Source: Thermoanaerobaculia bacterium
GTDB taxonomy: Bacteria; Acidobacteriota; Thermoanaerobaculia; Gp7-AA8
DNA: 64,000 nucleotides
Assembly (NCBI GenBank): GCA_017883235.1
Contig: JADGNY010000003.1
Span: 62,001-126,000, forward strand
Direction: 5' to 3'
The translations under genes were made by a program, and so were the position numbers. A model generated the notes under the pieces. It was given only the letters and a program-made list of their open reading frames with translations. It was not told the DNA's origin and searched no databases. Shown here piece after piece: positions 61,759 through 64,000 of the stretch (the first letter of the stretch is position 1; each line of letters begins with the position of its first letter).

Positions 61759-62163
61759 ATGAACGTCAAAGAAGTCGTCCCGTTCCTCCACGTCTCCTCA
61801 ATGGAACGCTCCATCAAGTTTTACGTCGACGGCCTCGGCTTCGCGTTCCGGCACAAGTGGACACCTGACGGCCAACTCCGCTGGTGCTGGCTCATCCTTG
61901 GCGGCGCGTCACTGATGCTGCAGGAGTTCGCGAAAGCGCCACCCGCGAACGCTGGCCAGGGCATCACGCTCAACTTCCAGTGCGTCGACGCCATCGCTCT
62001 CTACCACGAGTTCCGTTCCCGCGGCCTGAACCCTTCGGAACCCGAAGTTGGCAACGGCCTCTGGGTCACCCAAGTCAACGACCCCGACGGCTTCAAACTC
62101 TTCTTCGCGAGTCCGACGGATGTGCCGGAGGATACGAAGCTATCGGAGATCCCGCGCGCATGA
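61759..62163 (+). CDS. VOC superfamily (glyoxalase/bleomycin-resistance-like) protein
   Basis: 134 residues; GAGGGAT precedes the ATG. Two beta-alpha-beta-beta-beta repeats are visible: VVPFLHVSSMERSIKFYVDGLGF and ITLNFQCVDAIALYHEFRSRGL, with VTQVNDPDGFKLFFASP at the end. Metal-ligand candidates include His in FLHV and Glu in MLQEF. The substrate is unknown. Probably transcribed with the DoxX gene. Confidence 0.88.
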   Translation: MNVKEVVPFLHVSSMERSIKFYVDGLGFAFRHKWTPDGQLRWCWLILGGASLMLQEFAKAPPANAGQGITLNFQCVDAIALYHEFRSRGLNPSEPEVGNGLWVTQVNDPDGFKLFFASPTDVPEDTKLSEIPRA

Positions 62164-62207
62164 TCCGCGGTACCACCGCCGCAAGCACGGCCTGCTAGGA
62201 TAGCTGC

Positions 62208-63617
62208 GTGTTTTCTGTCGAAGAGATTTCCACGGATCAACGCGACCTGGTTCTGGCGTTGCCGGAGGGCCACTTCCACGATCTCAAGTCGAAGGATATT
62301 GCTCCTTCGAAGCTTACGAAGACGATCTCGGCGTTCGCGAACGCGGCGGGAGGAGAGCTCTATGTCGGCGTTGACGAAAGGACAGGTCCAGCCGGCGCAA
62401 AGATCCGATCATGGAGAGGCTTTTCCGATGTAGAAGAAGCCAATGGCCATATTCAGGCTTTTGAGCAGGTTTCGCCGCTGGGCACTTACGTAAAGGCGAC
62501 CTTTCTTTGGTGCTCCAGCGAGGCCGGGCTGGTTCTTCAGCTCGTAATCCTGAAGACGCGTGAAATCATCGCAGCGACGGACGACATCGTTTACATACGC
62601 CGCGGCGCCCAGAATCTGCCACTTCAGACCGAGGAGCAGCTTGCCCGTTTGCGGTTCGACAAAGGCATCGCATCATTCGAGGCAGAGTCTGTCAACATAG
62701 ATCCGCGGGTGATCACAAACTCTACGATCACCCTCGATTTCATCCTTTCGGTTGTTCCCAGTGCAGAACCGGAGGCCTGGTTCCGCAAGCAACTCCTGGT
62801 CGTCGAAAACAAACCTACCGTTGCGGCTGTCGTGCTTTTCGCCGAATTGCCCCAGGCCGTGTTGCCCAAGAGATGTGGAATCAAGATTCTGCGATACAAG
62901 ACAACGGAATCGACAGGATCTCGTGAAACACTCGATTCCGATCCATTGACAGTCGAAGGCTGTCTCTACGATCAGATTTTCCAGGCCGTGACAGAGACGG
63001 TGCGGGTTGTGGAGGATGTGAAAGTCCTCGGGTCAACAGGTCTGGAAAACATCAAGTATCCAAACGAGACACTCCACGAGATCATCACAAATGCCGTCCT
63101 TCATCGGGATTACAGCATTGCCGCCGATATTCAGATTCGCGTTTTTGACAACAGGATCGAAGTCGAGAGTCCTGGCAAATTGCCCGGCCATGTGACGACG
63201 GACAACATTCTCACCGAGCAATTCGCCCGCAATGGAACGATCGTCAGACTGATCAATAAGTTTCCGAACCCGCCAAACAAGGACGTTGGCGAGGGCTTGA
63301 ATACGGCATTCCAGGCAATGCGTGCCCTACGGCTAAAAGATCCGGTGATTGAAGAACGGGAGACGAGCGTCGTCGTTCAGATTCGACACGAGCGGCTCGC
63401 CTCTCCCGAGGAAGCGATCCTTTCGTACCTCCGCCAGCATGACGAGATCACGAACGCAATCGCTCGTCAGGTGACCGGAATCGCCTCGGAGAACAAGGTC
63501 AAGGATGTTTTCTACCGCCTCCGCGACGCCGGCAAACTGGAGCGAATTCCGGGCAGGAAAGGTTCCGCATCGGCTTGGCGGCGCCCCCTGAGGAACGGCG
63601 CCCGGAACGGCAAGTAG
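62208..63617 (+). CDS. AlbA_2 (Schlafen-like) and GHKL-ATPase protein
   Basis: 469 residues, GTG start. An N-terminal AlbA_2 (Schlafen/divergent AAA_4) domain reads HFHDLKSKDIAPSKLTKTISAFANAAGGELYVGVDE. A C-terminal GHKL ATPase-like domain has LHEIITNAVLHRDYSI, DNRIEVESPGKLPG and KDVGEGLNTAF, and a winged helix is at the end (AILSYLRQHDEITNAIARQ). Such proteins are annotated as RNA-binding or transcriptional regulators and occur in mobile or defence loci. The DNA is visibly less GC-rich than its neighbours, consistent with recent acquisition. Confidence 0.8.
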   Translation: MFSVEEISTDQRDLVLALPEGHFHDLKSKDIAPSKLTKTISAFANAAGGELYVGVDERTGPAGAKIRSWRGFSDVEEANGHIQAFEQVSPLGTYVKATFLWCSSEAGLVLQLVILKTREIIAATDDIVYIRRGAQNLPLQTEEQLARLRFDKGIASFEAESVNIDPRVITNSTITLDFILSVVPSAEPEAWFRKQLLVVENKPTVAAVVLFAELPQAVLPKRCGIKILRYKTTESTGSRETLDSDPLTVEGCLYDQIFQAVTETVRVVEDVKVLGSTGLENIKYPNETLHEIITNAVLHRDYSIAADIQIRVFDNRIEVESPGKLPGHVTTDNILTEQFARNGTIVRLINKFPNPPNKDVGEGLNTAFQAMRALRLKDPVIEERETSVVVQIRHERLASPEEAILSYLRQHDEITNAIARQVTGIASENKVKDVFYRLRDAGKLERIPGRKGSASAWRRPLRNGARNGK

Positions 63618-63630
63618 AGTCTCGGCAACC

Positions 63631-64000
63631 TCACCGCAACGTCAGCACCTGCACGCTGCGCCCTTCCCCCTTCTGTCCGAATCCCGACCCCGCGTAGGAC
63701 GAGTCATCGCGGAGGACGACCAGCCGGTCGCCGTAGTGGGTGAAGGTCCAGGAGGAGCGGTTCATCATCGAGCCTTTTATGAACATGAAGCCGGCGGTGC
63801 CGCGCTGGATCCGCTCGGCAGCCAGCGGGACGTTGTCGTCACCGAGCCAGACGGTCATCCGGTCTTCGGTGAACTTCACGCTGAAGATGCTGGTAGCTTC
63901 CGGCGGCAGTTTCGGCGTCAGCTTCAGGACCACGATCCGTACCGGCCGGCCGTCGCGCGTGCCGCGCGCCTCGCTCACTTTCGTGGCCGTTTCGAGGAGA
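63631..64000 (-). CDS. Hypothetical protein, partial at window edge
   Basis: The frame is open to the last base (LETATKVSEARGT), so the N terminus is outside the window. About 123 residues are seen. The visible part is beta-rich, with VRIVVLKLTPKLPPEATSIF, MTVWLGDDNVPLAA, FMFIKGSMMNRSS and RLVVLRDDSSYAGSGF. I recognise no family. It converges on the AlbA_2 gene with 13 bases between. Confidence 0.6.
   Translation of the reverse strand, partial: LLETATKVSEARGTRDGRPVRIVVLKLTPKLPPEATSIFSVKFTEDRMTVWLGDDNVPLAAERIQRGTAGFMFIKGSMMNRSSWTFTHYGDRLVVLRDDSSYAGSGFGQKGEGRSVQVLTLR

Overview
The window is GC-rich, gene-dense bacterial chromosome from a Gram-negative organism. Envelope genes include a TonB-dependent receptor with an N-terminal carboxypeptidase-like domain (Oar type), lipoproteins, a class A penicillin-binding protein and an HlyD/ABC exporter. 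Together with the base composition this suggests Acidobacteriota or a close relative, but no marker gene in the window proves it. There are no rRNA, tRNA or CRISPR loci and no intact insertion sequence. Short palindromic repeat families are instead scattered through the intergenic gaps, and one copy sits inside a gene.

Layout. 0-4.7 kb: an AT-richer block with a TPR-CHAT protease (cut by the window start), a secreted Cys-containing protein, and a convergent lipoprotein with a second His/Cys clan-CD-like domain. 4.8-6.3 kb: methylmalonate-semialdehyde dehydrogenase. 6.4-13.8 kb: a tight seven-gene operon joining a PspA/ESCRT-III-type protein, an ABC importer whose binding protein is membrane-anchored and fused to a peptidoglycan-binding OmpA domain, two helical proteins of unknown function, and an AAA+ ATPase. 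This is the best candidate for an undescribed system. 13.8-16.9 kb: small and decayed genes, xdhC and two DinB-like proteins. 17-25.2 kb: a purine/urate degradation cluster (PuuD urate hydroxylase, HIU hydrolase, an allantoicase-OHCU decarboxylase fusion, allantoinase, xanthine dehydrogenase large subunit) with an aldolase/citrate-lyase-like enzyme. A 13-copy tandem repeat lies between allB and xdhB.

25-38 kb: a histone H1-like protein, PBP1, a SAM-II-like riboswitch and terminator upstream of a fused homocysteine methyltransferase/MTHFR, lipoproteins, an amidohydrolase, nadK next to a ClpX-like unfoldase lacking the zinc domain, and an asparagine synthase. 38-47 kb: a ComEA-like protein, a pseudopilin, an apparently metal-site-dead phosphodiesterase-fold membrane protein, and an overlapping adenine-methylase/SNF2-helicase pair resembling a stripped-down defence module.

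47-55 kb: a glycosyltransferase fragment, a zinc-ribbon microprotein coupled to a frameshifted YfhO-like membrane protein, an aldo/keto reductase, a transglutaminase, and a SufR-like regulator that appears to start at ATT. A second tandem repeat related to the first follows. Next comes a toxin-antitoxin pair bracketed by a broken and an intact aldehyde dehydrogenase. 55-64 kb: the TonB receptor, the HlyD-ABC exporter operon, DoxX, a VOC protein, an AlbA_2/ATPase (Schlafen-like) protein of atypical composition, and a partial gene at the right edge.
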